A stretch of 6,687 nucleotides of DNA from Gammaproteobacteria bacterium (GCA_027484495.1 JAIXSW010000199.1:1-6687); one strand, 5' to 3'; positions 1 to 6,534 are shown, counted from the first letter of the stretch. The notes: a model not told the origin generated them from the letters alone. Numbers and translations are program-made.

Positions 1-3
1 CAT

Positions 4-29
4 AAAAAAACGCCACAGCAGTGGCGTTT
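4..29 (-). terminator. Rho-independent terminator of luxS
   Basis: Read on the minus strand, the stem AAACGCCAC / GTGGCGTTT closes a 4-nt loop (bases 17-20) and runs into seven T residues (complement of 4-10). It lies about 22 bp past the luxS stop codon. On the plus strand only three T follow the stem, so it should act mainly on luxS transcripts. Confidence 0.88.
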
Positions 30-51
30 AATGCGAAGACCAGACTGACAC

Positions 52-558
52 TCAGTGCTGTAAAAACTCTGGCGCCAGCGTCAGTTCTTCGTTGCGGTTG
101 ACACCCACGCCACGGTCAATCACGTTTTGCGCGATTTGTTTGGCCTCGATCAGCGAATGCATTTCATAAGTACCGCATTGGTAGACATTCAGTTCCGGGA
201 TCTTGTTTTGATCCTGCACCTGCAGTACGTCATTCATAGCGGCCTGCCAGGCTTTGGCAACGCGCGCTTCGTCTGGTGTGCCAATCAGGCTCATATAAAA
301 GCCGGTGCGACAGCCCATCGGCGAGATGTCGATGATTTCGACACCCTGACCATTTAAATGATCACGCATAAAACCGGCAAATAAATGTTCCAGCGTATGG
401 ATACCTTTTTCCGACAGAATTTCCTGATTCGGCACACAAAAGCGCAGGTCAAATACGGTGATGTCGTCGCCTTTTGGCGTGGTCATTTTTTTCGCCACGC
501 GCACGGCAGGGGCTTTCATGATGGTGTGGTCAACGGTAAAACTGTCGAGTAATGGCAT
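52..558 (-). CDS. luxS: S-ribosylhomocysteine lyase (AI-2 synthase) LuxS
   Basis: LuxS cleaves S-ribosylhomocysteine to homocysteine and 4,5-dihydroxy-2,3-pentanedione, the precursor of autoinducer-2. It works in the cytosolic activated methyl cycle as a metal-dependent homodimer. The 168-residue product matches the family length (about 170) and starts with the characteristic MPLLDSFTVDH. The metal-binding HTLEH motif supplies His54 and His58, with the catalytic Glu57 between them. Cys128 (YQCGTYEMHS) is the third metal ligand and Cys83 (SPMGCRTGF) is the catalytic cysteine. An in-frame ATG five codons upstream (573) is rejected because the GGAG Shine-Dalgarno at 571-568 overlaps it and is correctly spaced, 9 nt, from the ATG at 558. 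The gene has its own promoter and terminator, so it is probably monocistronic, and it is divergent from dnaK. Nothing is missing or truncated. Confidence 0.98.
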   Translation of the reverse strand: MPLLDSFTVDHTIMKAPAVRVAKKMTTPKGDDITVFDLRFCVPNQEILSEKGIHTLEHLFAGFMRDHLNGQGVEIIDISPMGCRTGFYMSLIGTPDEARVAKAWQAAMNDVLQVQDQNKIPELNVYQCGTYEMHSLIEAKQIAQNVIDRGVGVNRNEELTLAPEFLQH

Positions 559-589
559 GCAAAGTATCTCCATAAAAGCAAGTGAGCCG

Positions 590-595
590 ATTATA
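590..595 (-). promoter_or_regulatory. Probable sigma-70 -10 box of luxS
   Basis: On the minus strand a perfect TATAAT reads from 595 to 590, about 31 bp upstream of the luxS start, giving a short leader of roughly 25 nt. The hexamer 17 bp upstream (TACCCA) is a poor -35 (3 of 6), so the promoter may need an activator or other contacts. The assignment rests on the -10 and its position. Confidence 0.6.
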
Positions 596-732
596 GCGGC
601 GCCGTCTGGCCTTGGGTACGAAAATTCCGTGGTATCAGACTGGCGGACTCTGACAAATCGCTGAAGTTCCCGCCTTTAACCACGTTTTCGCCCCGTTAAA
701 CGCAGAAAAATGAAAAAATTTATTGGAATAAC

Positions 733-761
733 CTTGAATGCATTAAGGGTTAACCCCATTA
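733..761 (+). promoter_or_regulatory. Heat-shock (sigma-32) promoter of dnaK
   Basis: CTTGAA at 733-738 and CCCCATTA at 754-761 are separated by 15 bp. This fits the RpoH consensus CTTGAA-N13-15-CCCCATnT almost exactly and sits where the dnaK P1 promoter is found in enteric bacteria. Transcription should begin near 768, giving a leader of about 42 nt. No CIRCE inverted repeat (TTAGCACTC-N9-GAGTGCTAA) is present, so control by sigma-32 rather than HrcA is inferred. Confidence 0.9.
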
Positions 762-809
762 ACTGGTCAACACAATGAAATTGTTCCAAATTATAGAGCG
801 GAGTAAATT

Positions 810-2711
810 ATGGGCAGAATTATTGGTATTGACTTAGGTACAACAAACAGCTGTGTGGCCATTCTGGATGGCGATCAACCTCGGGTGATCGAGAACGCTG
901 AAGGCACGCGCACCACACCATCCATCATCGCTTATGCTGAAGATGGTGAAGTACTGGTCGGTCAGCCGGCAAAACGTCAGGCCGTCACCAACCCGAAAAA
1001 TACTTTATTCGCGATCAAACGCCTGATCGGCCGTCGTTTTGAAGACGCCGAAGTGCAGCGCGACATCAAAATCATGCCTTACCAAATCGTGCGTGCCGAC
1101 AATGGTGACGCCTGGGTTGAAGTCAAAGGCAAAAAATTAGCAGCACCGCAAATTTCTGCCGAAGTGCTGAAAAAGATGAAGAAGACTGCCGAAGATTACC
1201 TGGGCGAGCCAGTGACTGAAGCGGTGATCACAGTTCCTGCATACTTCAACGATGCACAGCGTCAGGCGACCAAAGACGCCGGCCGTATTGCTGGTCTGGA
1301 AGTGAAGCGCATTATCAACGAGCCAACCGCTGCGGCGCTGGCTTACGGTATGGACAAGAAAAAAGGCGACACCAAAATTGCGGTGTATGACTTAGGTGGC
1401 GGTACTTTCGATATCTCGATTATTGAAATCGATGATGTCGACGGCGAGCAAACCTTTGAAGTACTGTCGACCAACGGTGACACGCACTTAGGCGGTGAAG
1501 ATTTCGACTCACGTCTGATCAACTATCTGGTCGACGAGTTCAAAAAAGAACAAGGCATTGACCTGCGCAACGATCCGCTGGCGATGCAACGTCTGAAAGA
1601 ATCGGCTGAAAAAGCTAAAATCGAGCTGTCTTCAGCTTCTCAGACGGAAGTGAACCTGCCATACATCACGGCTGATGCCACAGGTCCAAAACACCTGAAC
1701 ATCAAAGTGACACGCGCCAAACTGGAAGCGCTGGTGGACGATTTAATCACCCGCACTATTGAGCCGCTGAAACAAGCGTTAAAAGATGCCGATCTGTCAG
1801 TCAGTGATATCAACGATATCATTCTTGTTGGTGGTCAGACGCGGATGCCAAAAGTACAGGAAGCAGTGACCGCTTTCTTCGGCAAAGAGCCACGTAAAGA
1901 CGTCAACCCGGACGAAGCTGTAGCAGTAGGCGCGGCCATTCAGGGCGCGGTATTGTCTGGTGATGTGACCGACGTGTTGCTGCTGGACGTGACGCCATTG
2001 TCACTGGGTATCGAAACGATGGGCAGCGTGATGACAGCGCTGATTGAGAAAAACACGACTATTCCAACGAAGAAGTCGCAAACTTTCTCAACAGCAGAAG
2101 ACAATCAGTCTGCCGTGACCATCCATGTACTGCAGGGTGAACGTAAACAAGCGTCTGCGAACAAATCGCTGGGTCAGTTTAACTTAGAAGGTATTCGTGC
2201 CGGTCGCCGTGGCGAGCCGCAAATCGAAGTTACTTTTGACCTCGATGCCGACGGTATTCTGCACGTATCGGCAAAAGACAAAGACACCGGTAAAGAACAG
2301 AAGATCACGATCAAGTCTTCTTCAGGTCTGACTGATGACGAAATTCAACGCATGGTACGCGATGCCGAGCTGAACGCGGAAGAAGACAAGAAGTTTGAAG
2401 AGTTGGTACAGACGCGCAACCAGGCTGATGCACTGGTGCACGCGACCCGTAAACAGGTCGAAGAAGCAGGTGCCAACCTGGCGACCAACGACAAGCAAGA
2501 GATTGAAGCGGCGATCAGTGCGCTGGAAAGCGTGATCAAAGGCAGCGATAAAGCTGAGATCGAAGCCAAAACTCAGGCGCTGGTGCAGGCCGCGCAAAAA
2601 CTGCAGGCTGCTGCCCAACAACACAACCCGGGCGCTGAGGCTGGTAATGCCAAAAACGCCAACGATGATGTGGTTGACGCTGAGTTTGAAGAAGTGAAAG
2701 ACAACAAGTAA
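810..2711 (+). CDS. dnaK: Molecular chaperone DnaK (Hsp70)
   Basis: DnaK is the ATP-driven cytoplasmic Hsp70. It binds exposed hydrophobic segments of unfolded proteins and cycles with DnaJ and GrpE. The 633-residue product is near the usual 638. The nucleotide-binding domain covers about 1-385, with phosphate loop 1 IDLGTTNSC (7-15), the DLGGGTFD loop (194-201, including autophosphorylated Thr199) and the adenosine-site ILVGGQTRMP (338-347). The conserved interdomain linker VLLLDVTPL is at 389-397. The beta substrate-binding domain spans about 398-505 and includes Met404, Phe426 and Val436, which line the peptide pocket in E. coli DnaK. A helical lid follows, with a disordered tail ending in the conserved acidic motif VVDAEFEEVKDNK. 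The start is supported by GCGGAG at 798-803, six bases upstream of ATG. It is first in a dnaK-dnaJ operon under a heat-shock promoter. All key residues are intact. Confidence 0.99.
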   Translation: MGRIIGIDLGTTNSCVAILDGDQPRVIENAEGTRTTPSIIAYAEDGEVLVGQPAKRQAVTNPKNTLFAIKRLIGRRFEDAEVQRDIKIMPYQIVRADNGDAWVEVKGKKLAAPQISAEVLKKMKKTAEDYLGEPVTEAVITVPAYFNDAQRQATKDAGRIAGLEVKRIINEPTAAALAYGMDKKKGDTKIAVYDLGGGTFDISIIEIDDVDGEQTFEVLSTNGDTHLGGEDFDSRLINYLVDEFKKEQGIDLRNDPLAMQRLKESAEKAKIELSSASQTEVNLPYITADATGPKHLNIKVTRAKLEALVDDLITRTIEPLKQALKDADLSVSDINDIILVGGQTRMPKVQEAVTAFFGKEPRKDVNPDEAVAVGAAIQGAVLSGDVTDVLLLDVTPLSLGIETMGSVMTALIEKNTTIPTKKSQTFSTAEDNQSAVTIHVLQGERKQASANKSLGQFNLEGIRAGRRGEPQIEVTFDLDADGILHVSAKDKDTGKEQKITIKSSSGLTDDEIQRMVRDAELNAEEDKKFEELVQTRNQADALVHATRKQVEEAGANLATNDKQEIEAAISALESVIKGSDKAEIEAKTQALVQAAQKLQAAAQQHNPGAEAGNAKNANDDVVDAEFEEVKDNK

Positions 2712-2774
2712 GCGTTGTCTTCAGGAAGTCGAAGCATTAAGCTGCGGTTTTCCGGAATGTTAGTGTTACAGGGA

Positions 2775-2803
2775 AAGCGACCGCCACGGCGGTCGCTTGT
2801 TTA
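2775..2803 (+). terminator. dnaK-dnaJ intergenic hairpin (attenuator or partial terminator)
   Basis: AAGCGACCGCC and GGCGGTCGCTT form a perfect 11-bp inverted repeat (2775-2785 / 2788-2798) around a formal 2-nt gap; a 4-nt loop on 10 bp is more realistic. TTGTTTA follows. The tail is an imperfect U tract, so partial termination, or a processing/stability element that lowers dnaJ relative to dnaK, is more likely than a full stop. It lies in a 123-bp intergenic gap with no promoter that I can recognise. Confidence 0.6.
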
Positions 2804-2834
2804 TCCGCAGACCCTGAATAGTTGAAGCAGCATT

Positions 2835-3977
2835 ATGTCAAAGCGTGATTATTACGAAGTGTTAGGCGTCAGCAAAGGCGCCGATGAAAAAGAAATCAAA
2901 AAGGCCTATAAGCGCCTGGCGATGAAATATCACCCTGATCGCACGCAGGGTGATAAAGCCATGGAAGAGAAATTTAAAGAAGTTCAGGAAGCCTATGAGA
3001 TCCTGAATGACGACCAAAAACGCGCAGCTTATGATCAATACGGTCATGCCGGGGTCGATCCAAATCGCGGCGCCGGTGGTTTTGGCGGCGGCAACGGCGA
3101 CTTTGGCGATATTTTTGGTGACGTGTTTGGTGACATCTTCGGCGGTGGCCGTCGCGGTGGTGGTGGCGGTCAGCGTGCACAACGCGGTTCAGATTTACGC
3201 TACAACCTGGAGCTGAGTCTGGAAGAAGCGGTTAAAGGCAAAGAGCTGGAAATCAAAGTGCCGACTCTGGTCGCTTGTGATACCTGTGATGGTTCAGGTG
3301 CGAAAAAAGGCACTTCGGCCAAGACTTGCGGCACTTGTCAGGGCCATGGACAGGTCACGATGCGCCAGGGCTTCTTCGCAGTGCAGCAAACCTGTCCAAC
3401 CTGTAACGGCCGCGGCAAAATCATTCCTGAACCATGCCCGAAATGTCATGGTGATGGCCGCATTGAGAAGAGCAAACTGCTGAAAGTGAAGATCCCGGCT
3501 GGCGTCGATACCGGCGATCGGATCCGTTTAACCGGTGAAGGTGAAGCGGGCATGCATGGCGCGCCTTCGGGCGATTTGTATGTGCAGGTGCATGTCAAAG
3601 ACCACCCGATCTTTGTCCGTGATGGCAACAATCTGGCCTGTGAAGTGCCGATCAGTTTCTCGATAGCCGCCCTTGGTGGCGAAATTGATGTACCGACCCT
3701 GGATGGTCGCGTCAAATTGAAGATCCCGGCCGAGACTCAGACTGACAAAATGTTCCGCTTACGCGGCAAAGGCGTGCAGTCAGTGCGTGGCGGCGGTGTT
3801 GGTGATCTGGTCTGCAAAGTGGTGGTGGAAACGCCGGTCAATTTGTCAGAAAAACAAAAAGACCTGCTGCGGCAGCTGGATGAAAGCTGGGGCGGCGACA
3901 GTGAAGCGACCCACAGACCGAAATCGAAAGGCTTCTTCGATGGTGTGAAGAAGTTCTTTGACGATTTAACCGGTTAA
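2835..3977 (+). CDS. dnaJ: Co-chaperone DnaJ (Hsp40, type I)
   Basis: DnaJ delivers unfolded substrates to DnaK and stimulates its ATPase. The 380-residue product is full length (E. coli 376) and has every type I domain. The J domain (about 1-70) has the HPD motif at 33-35. The Gly/Phe-rich linker (about 76-113) contains the DIFGDVFGDIF segment (92-102). The zinc domain has four CxxCxGxG repeats, at 148-155, 165-172, 187-194 and 201-208. The C-terminal substrate-binding and dimerisation domains run from about 215 to the end. The ATG at 2835 begins the canonical MSKRDYYEVLGV. Its Shine-Dalgarno is weak (GAAG at 2824-2827), unlike dnaK's. Together with the upstream hairpin this may keep DnaJ below DnaK; that is inference. 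Expression is probably by read-through from the dnaK heat-shock promoter. No frameshift or missing cysteine is seen. Confidence 0.98.
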   Translation: MSKRDYYEVLGVSKGADEKEIKKAYKRLAMKYHPDRTQGDKAMEEKFKEVQEAYEILNDDQKRAAYDQYGHAGVDPNRGAGGFGGGNGDFGDIFGDVFGDIFGGGRRGGGGGQRAQRGSDLRYNLELSLEEAVKGKELEIKVPTLVACDTCDGSGAKKGTSAKTCGTCQGHGQVTMRQGFFAVQQTCPTCNGRGKIIPEPCPKCHGDGRIEKSKLLKVKIPAGVDTGDRIRLTGEGEAGMHGAPSGDLYVQVHVKDHPIFVRDGNNLACEVPISFSIAALGGEIDVPTLDGRVKLKIPAETQTDKMFRLRGKGVQSVRGGGVGDLVCKVVVETPVNLSEKQKDLLRQLDESWGGDSEATHRPKSKGFFDGVKKFFDDLTG

Positions 3978-3991
3978 TGTACAGGCTCTGA

Positions 3992-4022
3992 AACACCGCC
4001 AGCATTGCTGGCGGTGTTGTTT
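3992..4022 (+). terminator. Terminator of the dnaK-dnaJ operon
   Basis: AACACCGCCAGC and GCTGGCGGTGTT pair perfectly over 12 bp (3992-4003 / 4007-4018) around the 3-nt loop ATT. The 3' side runs into TTGTTT. It begins 15 bp after the dnaJ stop. The U tract is interrupted by one G, so some read-through into the downstream protease gene is possible. Confidence 0.8.
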
Positions 4023-4067
4023 GAAAGGCTCGAAAATATTTAAGTTTTTTTACGAACAGGATTTCTG

Positions 4068-4874
4068 ATGAAAAAACCATTCACACTGGGGATGGCCGTT
4101 TTAATGGCGCTGGGCCTGGGCTCCTGCGCTGAATCGCCAACCGGCCGGCCACAACTGATGTTATTCGATCAAACACAGGTCAATAAAATGGGCATTCAGA
4201 CTTTTGCAGAGCTGAAAGCCAAAACGCCGGTCAGCAAAGACAAAAAGACCAATCAGTATGTACAGTGTGTGGCGAAGCAGGTCCTCAGTGTGACGCCGGC
4301 CAAATATCAGCAAAACCCTTGGGAAATCGTTGTCTTTGACAGCGATCAGGTCAATGCCTTTGCATTGCCAGGTGGCAAAATTGGCGTCTATACCGGCTTG
4401 CTACTGGTTGCTGAGAATCAGCATCAGCTGGCCGCGGTGATTGGCCATGAAATTGCGCATGTGATGTCAGGTCACTCGAATGAGCGGCTGTCCAGTAATC
4501 AGGCGGTGCAGACCACGCTCGGTGTGGCCGATGTGGCATTAAGTGCGATGGATACGCGGTTTAAAACCGAACTGTCGACCGCATTTGGCCTGGGCGCGCA
4601 AGTCGGTGTGATCCTGCCGTTTAGCCGTGTGCATGAATCGGAAGCCGATTTGATTGGCCTTGATCTGATGGCCAAGGCTGGGTTTAAACCGGAAGAATCG
4701 GTTGAGCTGTGGCAAAATATGGCGAAGCAGGGCAGTGGCGGTACCCCGCAGATTTTATCTAGCCATCCGGTACCGGAAAACCGGATTAAAGCATTGCAAA
4801 AGAATATGCCAAAGGCCGCTGCTGAATATCAGCAACGCAAAGCCAGCGGTGGCCTGCCAGCCTGCAATAAATAG
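4068..4874 (+). CDS. M48-family zinc metalloprotease lipoprotein, LoiP/YggG-like
   Basis: This is a probable periplasmic, membrane-anchored zinc endopeptidase for envelope protein quality control. A lipoprotein signal peptide (MKKPFTLGMAVLMALGLGS) ends in lipobox LGSC, with Cys20 lipidated. Ala follows Cys20 rather than Asp, which by the Lol sorting rule predicts the outer membrane. The M48 signature is complete: HEIAH at 127-131 (His127, His131, catalytic Glu128), the downstream ESEAD motif at 190-194 with Glu190 as likely third ligand, and SSHPVPENRI at 231-240. At 268 residues with no TPR extension it resembles LoiP/YggG (about 250) more than BepA (about 490). It lacks the membrane helices of HtpX. 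Two further cysteines (67 and 266) could form a disulfide. AGGA at 4058-4061 supports the start. It lies 90 bp after dnaJ beyond a terminator, and I could not find a convincing promoter of its own. Family assignment is strong; the exact orthologue is less certain. Confidence 0.9.
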   Translation: MKKPFTLGMAVLMALGLGSCAESPTGRPQLMLFDQTQVNKMGIQTFAELKAKTPVSKDKKTNQYVQCVAKQVLSVTPAKYQQNPWEIVVFDSDQVNAFALPGGKIGVYTGLLLVAENQHQLAAVIGHEIAHVMSGHSNERLSSNQAVQTTLGVADVALSAMDTRFKTELSTAFGLGAQVGVILPFSRVHESEADLIGLDLMAKAGFKPEESVELWQNMAKQGSGGTPQILSSHPVPENRIKALQKNMPKAAAEYQQRKASGGLPACNK

Positions 4875-4902
4875 CGCTGAACGGCAGCACGAACCAACAG
4901 GT

Positions 4903-4932
4903 AAAAAAATCCCGCAACTGCGGGATTTTTTT
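4903..4932. terminator. Bidirectional Rho-independent terminator
   Basis: The core stem TCCCGC / GCGGGA (4910-4915 / 4920-4925) closes the loop AACT. It is flanked by seven A on the left (4903-4909) and seven T on the right (4926-4932). The symmetry gives a U tract to transcripts from either direction. It sits between the convergent protease gene (stop at 4874) and the antiporter gene (stop at 4956) and should serve both. Confidence 0.93.
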
Positions 4933-4955
4933 GCGGCTTTAACGCAGCGATGGCA

Positions 4956-6266
4956 TCAGTGACCCCGTGCCGGCCGCAGCAGGACAACGCCAAGCGCCAC
5001 GACTAATAAAATCAGGCAATAATAACTTTGTGTCACCACATCCCACGGTGACAGGCCAAAGCTGGCGCCAAGCAACAGGGCTTGCGCACCATAAGGCACC
5101 AGGCCCTGACTGATACAGGCGAAGATATCCAGCAAGCTGGCGCTGCGTTTTGGGCTGATCTCATGATGTTCAGCCAAATCACGACTAACGTCGGCAGCAA
5201 TGACAATCGCCACTGTGTTATTGGCAATACAGAGGTTACTGACAAACACCAGGGCCGCAATGGCCAGTTGCTGTGCTTTGTTACCGGCCAGTGTCAGGCG
5301 TTTCGCCAGGCTATCAATGACACCGGCAACCCATGCCAGGCCGCCTTGCGCTTTGACAAATTCGCCCAAGGCGCCAACAAACATCGACAACAGGAAGATT
5401 TCCTGCATGCTGGAAAAGCCTTTAAATATGTCTTTACCGAGGTTCGCCACCGCATAGTCGGCAAATACCACACCTTGCAATGCGGCCAGAACGATACCGA
5501 GCAGCAACACAGCAAACACGTTCATGCCGGCAATCGCGAGCACCAGAATAGCTGCATAGGGCAGGATACCGGTCCAGCTGAACGCTTTGGCCTCAATCAC
5601 CTGATCTGTGGTGGCCAGGCCAGCAAACAACAACACAGTCAGCACCGCCGCTGGCGCGGCAATTTTCAGGTTTTCCCGGAATTTGTCTTTCATTTCTGCA
5701 CCCTGAGTACGGGTTGCCGCAATGGTGGTATCCGAGATAATCGACAGGTTGTCGCCAAACATCGCGCCGCTGAGTAATGCGCCCGCCATCAGTGCCGGCT
5801 CAATCTGCGCTTGTTGCGACAGGCCCACCGCGATAGGTGCTAAAGCGCCAATGGTGCCCATCGATGTGCCCATTGCCGTTGCAACAACAGCGGAGATCAC
5901 AAAAAGACCCGGCAAAATCAGGCTTGCCGGCACCAGGCTCAGACCTGCATTGACGACGGCATCAACACCACCGGTGGCTTGCGCCACAGTGGCAAAAGCA
6001 CCTGCCAGCAAGTAGATGATACACATGGTGATGATATTGCTGTTGCCGGCACCTTTGACCAGCAGGTCAATCGACTCGACAAGTGGTGCCCGGTGCAACC
6101 AGACCGCCAGCACGAGCGCCGGCAGGATCGCCACCGGTCCCGGTAATTGGTAAAACGCATAGGCCACGCCCTGACTTTGCAGGTACAGGCCTGTGCCTAA
6201 AAATAACACTACAAACAGCAACAACGGCAATAACGACCGTTTGGCGCCGACAGCTACTACGGACAT
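4956..6266 (-). CDS. NhaC-superfamily Na+/H+ antiporter-like membrane protein
   Basis: This is an inner-membrane secondary transporter of the NhaC-type ion transporter superfamily, probably exchanging protons for Na+ or a coupled organic solute. The 436-residue product is very hydrophobic, with about 11-12 predicted membrane segments (for example 11-30, 77-97, 106-131, 202-219, 232-268, 331-357, 384-403 and 412-430). The strongest family mark is the polar-rich segment GDNLSIISDTTIAATRTQG (171-189) followed by EMKDKFRENLK. A second polar motif, SNLCIANNTVAIVIAADVSRD (343-363 region), lies in the C-terminal half, consistent with the two-repeat fold. I place the start at 6266 because GAGGT lies six bases upstream of that ATG; the in-frame ATG at 6314 would add 16 charged and aromatic residues without a ribosome site. 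It has its own sigma-70 promoter and the shared terminator, so it is probably monocistronic. Relatives include MleN-type malate/lactate antiporters, so the substrate is uncertain. Confidence 0.85.
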   Translation of the reverse strand: MSVVAVGAKRSLLPLLLFVVLFLGTGLYLQSQGVAYAFYQLPGPVAILPALVLAVWLHRAPLVESIDLLVKGAGNSNIITMCIIYLLAGAFATVAQATGGVDAVVNAGLSLVPASLILPGLFVISAVVATAMGTSMGTIGALAPIAVGLSQQAQIEPALMAGALLSGAMFGDNLSIISDTTIAATRTQGAEMKDKFRENLKIAAPAAVLTVLLFAGLATTDQVIEAKAFSWTGILPYAAILVLAIAGMNVFAVLLLGIVLAALQGVVFADYAVANLGKDIFKGFSSMQEIFLLSMFVGALGEFVKAQGGLAWVAGVIDSLAKRLTLAGNKAQQLAIAALVFVSNLCIANNTVAIVIAADVSRDLAEHHEISPKRSASLLDIFACISQGLVPYGAQALLLGASFGLSPWDVVTQSYYCLILLVVALGVVLLRPARGH

Positions 6267-6358
6267 GGTGAACCTCGGTTTCCAATGCTGTATCCCGTTA
6301 TGGTGCCACAGCAAAAATGACTAAATTAATTACATTCGTTCTTTTAATAATTTTGCGG

Positions 6359-6387
6359 AATATAAGGACGTCCAGAAGGCCTGTCAA
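6359..6387 (-). promoter_or_regulatory. Sigma-70 promoter of the antiporter gene
   Basis: On the minus strand a perfect -35 TTGACA (6387-6382) and a near-perfect -10 TATATT (6364-6359) are separated by exactly 17 bp. Transcription should start near 6352, giving a leader of about 85 nt before the ATG at 6266. An 8-bp palindrome, GGACGTCC (6366-6373), lies in the spacer and could be a repressor site. This is the best sigma-70 match in the window. Confidence 0.85.
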
Positions 6388-6420
6388 TATGAATTCGGAC
6401 TTGCTTATATCGATGTTTTA

Positions 6421-6442
6421 CCGCAATTTGCGGCAAATGCCG
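6421..6442. repeat. Two overlapping short inverted repeats upstream of the yqhD-like gene
   Basis: CCGCA-ATT-TGCGG (6421-6433) and CGGCA-AA-TGCCG (6431-6442) are perfect 5-bp inverted repeats that share three bases. They end about 10 bp before the proposed promoter of the yqhD-like gene, a position suitable for an activator or repressor site. They could also be chance; no regulator is encoded in the window. Confidence 0.4.
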
Positions 6443-6452
6443 AATGTTTTGC

Positions 6453-6480
6453 CTTGAAATACACCATTTTGCGACCATAT
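6453..6480 (+). promoter_or_regulatory. Candidate promoter of the yqhD-like gene, sigma-32-like
   Basis: CTTGAA (6453-6458), a 14-bp spacer and GACCATAT (6473-6480) fit the RpoH consensus with an exact -35 core and a -10 matching five of its seven specified bases. The same region also contains TTGAAA with poor sigma-70 -10 candidates (for example TATCTG at 18 bp). Transcription would start near 6487, about 48 nt before the ATG. Which sigma factor reads it is unresolved. Confidence 0.45.
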
Positions 6481-6534
6481 CTGTTTGACCGTTCTGCAGT
6501 TTCCTGTGTTTTCACCCTTCGCCCGGAGCCCGTT

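Noticed and set aside
127..357. Plus-strand open frame opposite luxS
   Set aside because: It is antisense to luxS, whose metal-binding and catalytic residues are all intact on the other strand; no protein features are visible.
559..573. Upstream in-frame ATG giving luxS five extra residues (MEILC)
   Set aside because: The GGAG Shine-Dalgarno overlaps this ATG and is properly spaced from the next one, which gives the universal MPLLDSF start.
767..796. Sigma-70 candidate TCAACA-N18-TTATAG close to dnaK
   Set aside because: It would start transcription at or inside the ribosome site and has a weak -35, while the sigma-32 promoter just upstream is a far better fit.
2712..2834. Homologue of the E. 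coli small RNA tpke11
   Set aside because: The location is equivalent, but I cannot see sequence similarity, and a hairpin alone is not enough to name it.
4021..4049. TTGAAA as a -35 for the M48 protease gene
   Set aside because: The hexamers at 16-18 bp downstream are T-rich and match TATAAT poorly, and no CCCCAT-like box is present for sigma-32.
5082..5777. 231-codon open frame on the plus strand antisense to the antiporter
   Set aside because: It lies wholly opposite a well-supported gene, and its product is rich in His, Gln and Arg with no recognisable domain. It is a shadow of the antiporter codons.
6267..6314. Longer antiporter start adding 16 residues
   Set aside because: The ATG at 6266 has GAGGT six bases upstream, while the added residues (MLWHHNGIQHWKPRFT) look like translated leader rather than a conserved N-terminus.
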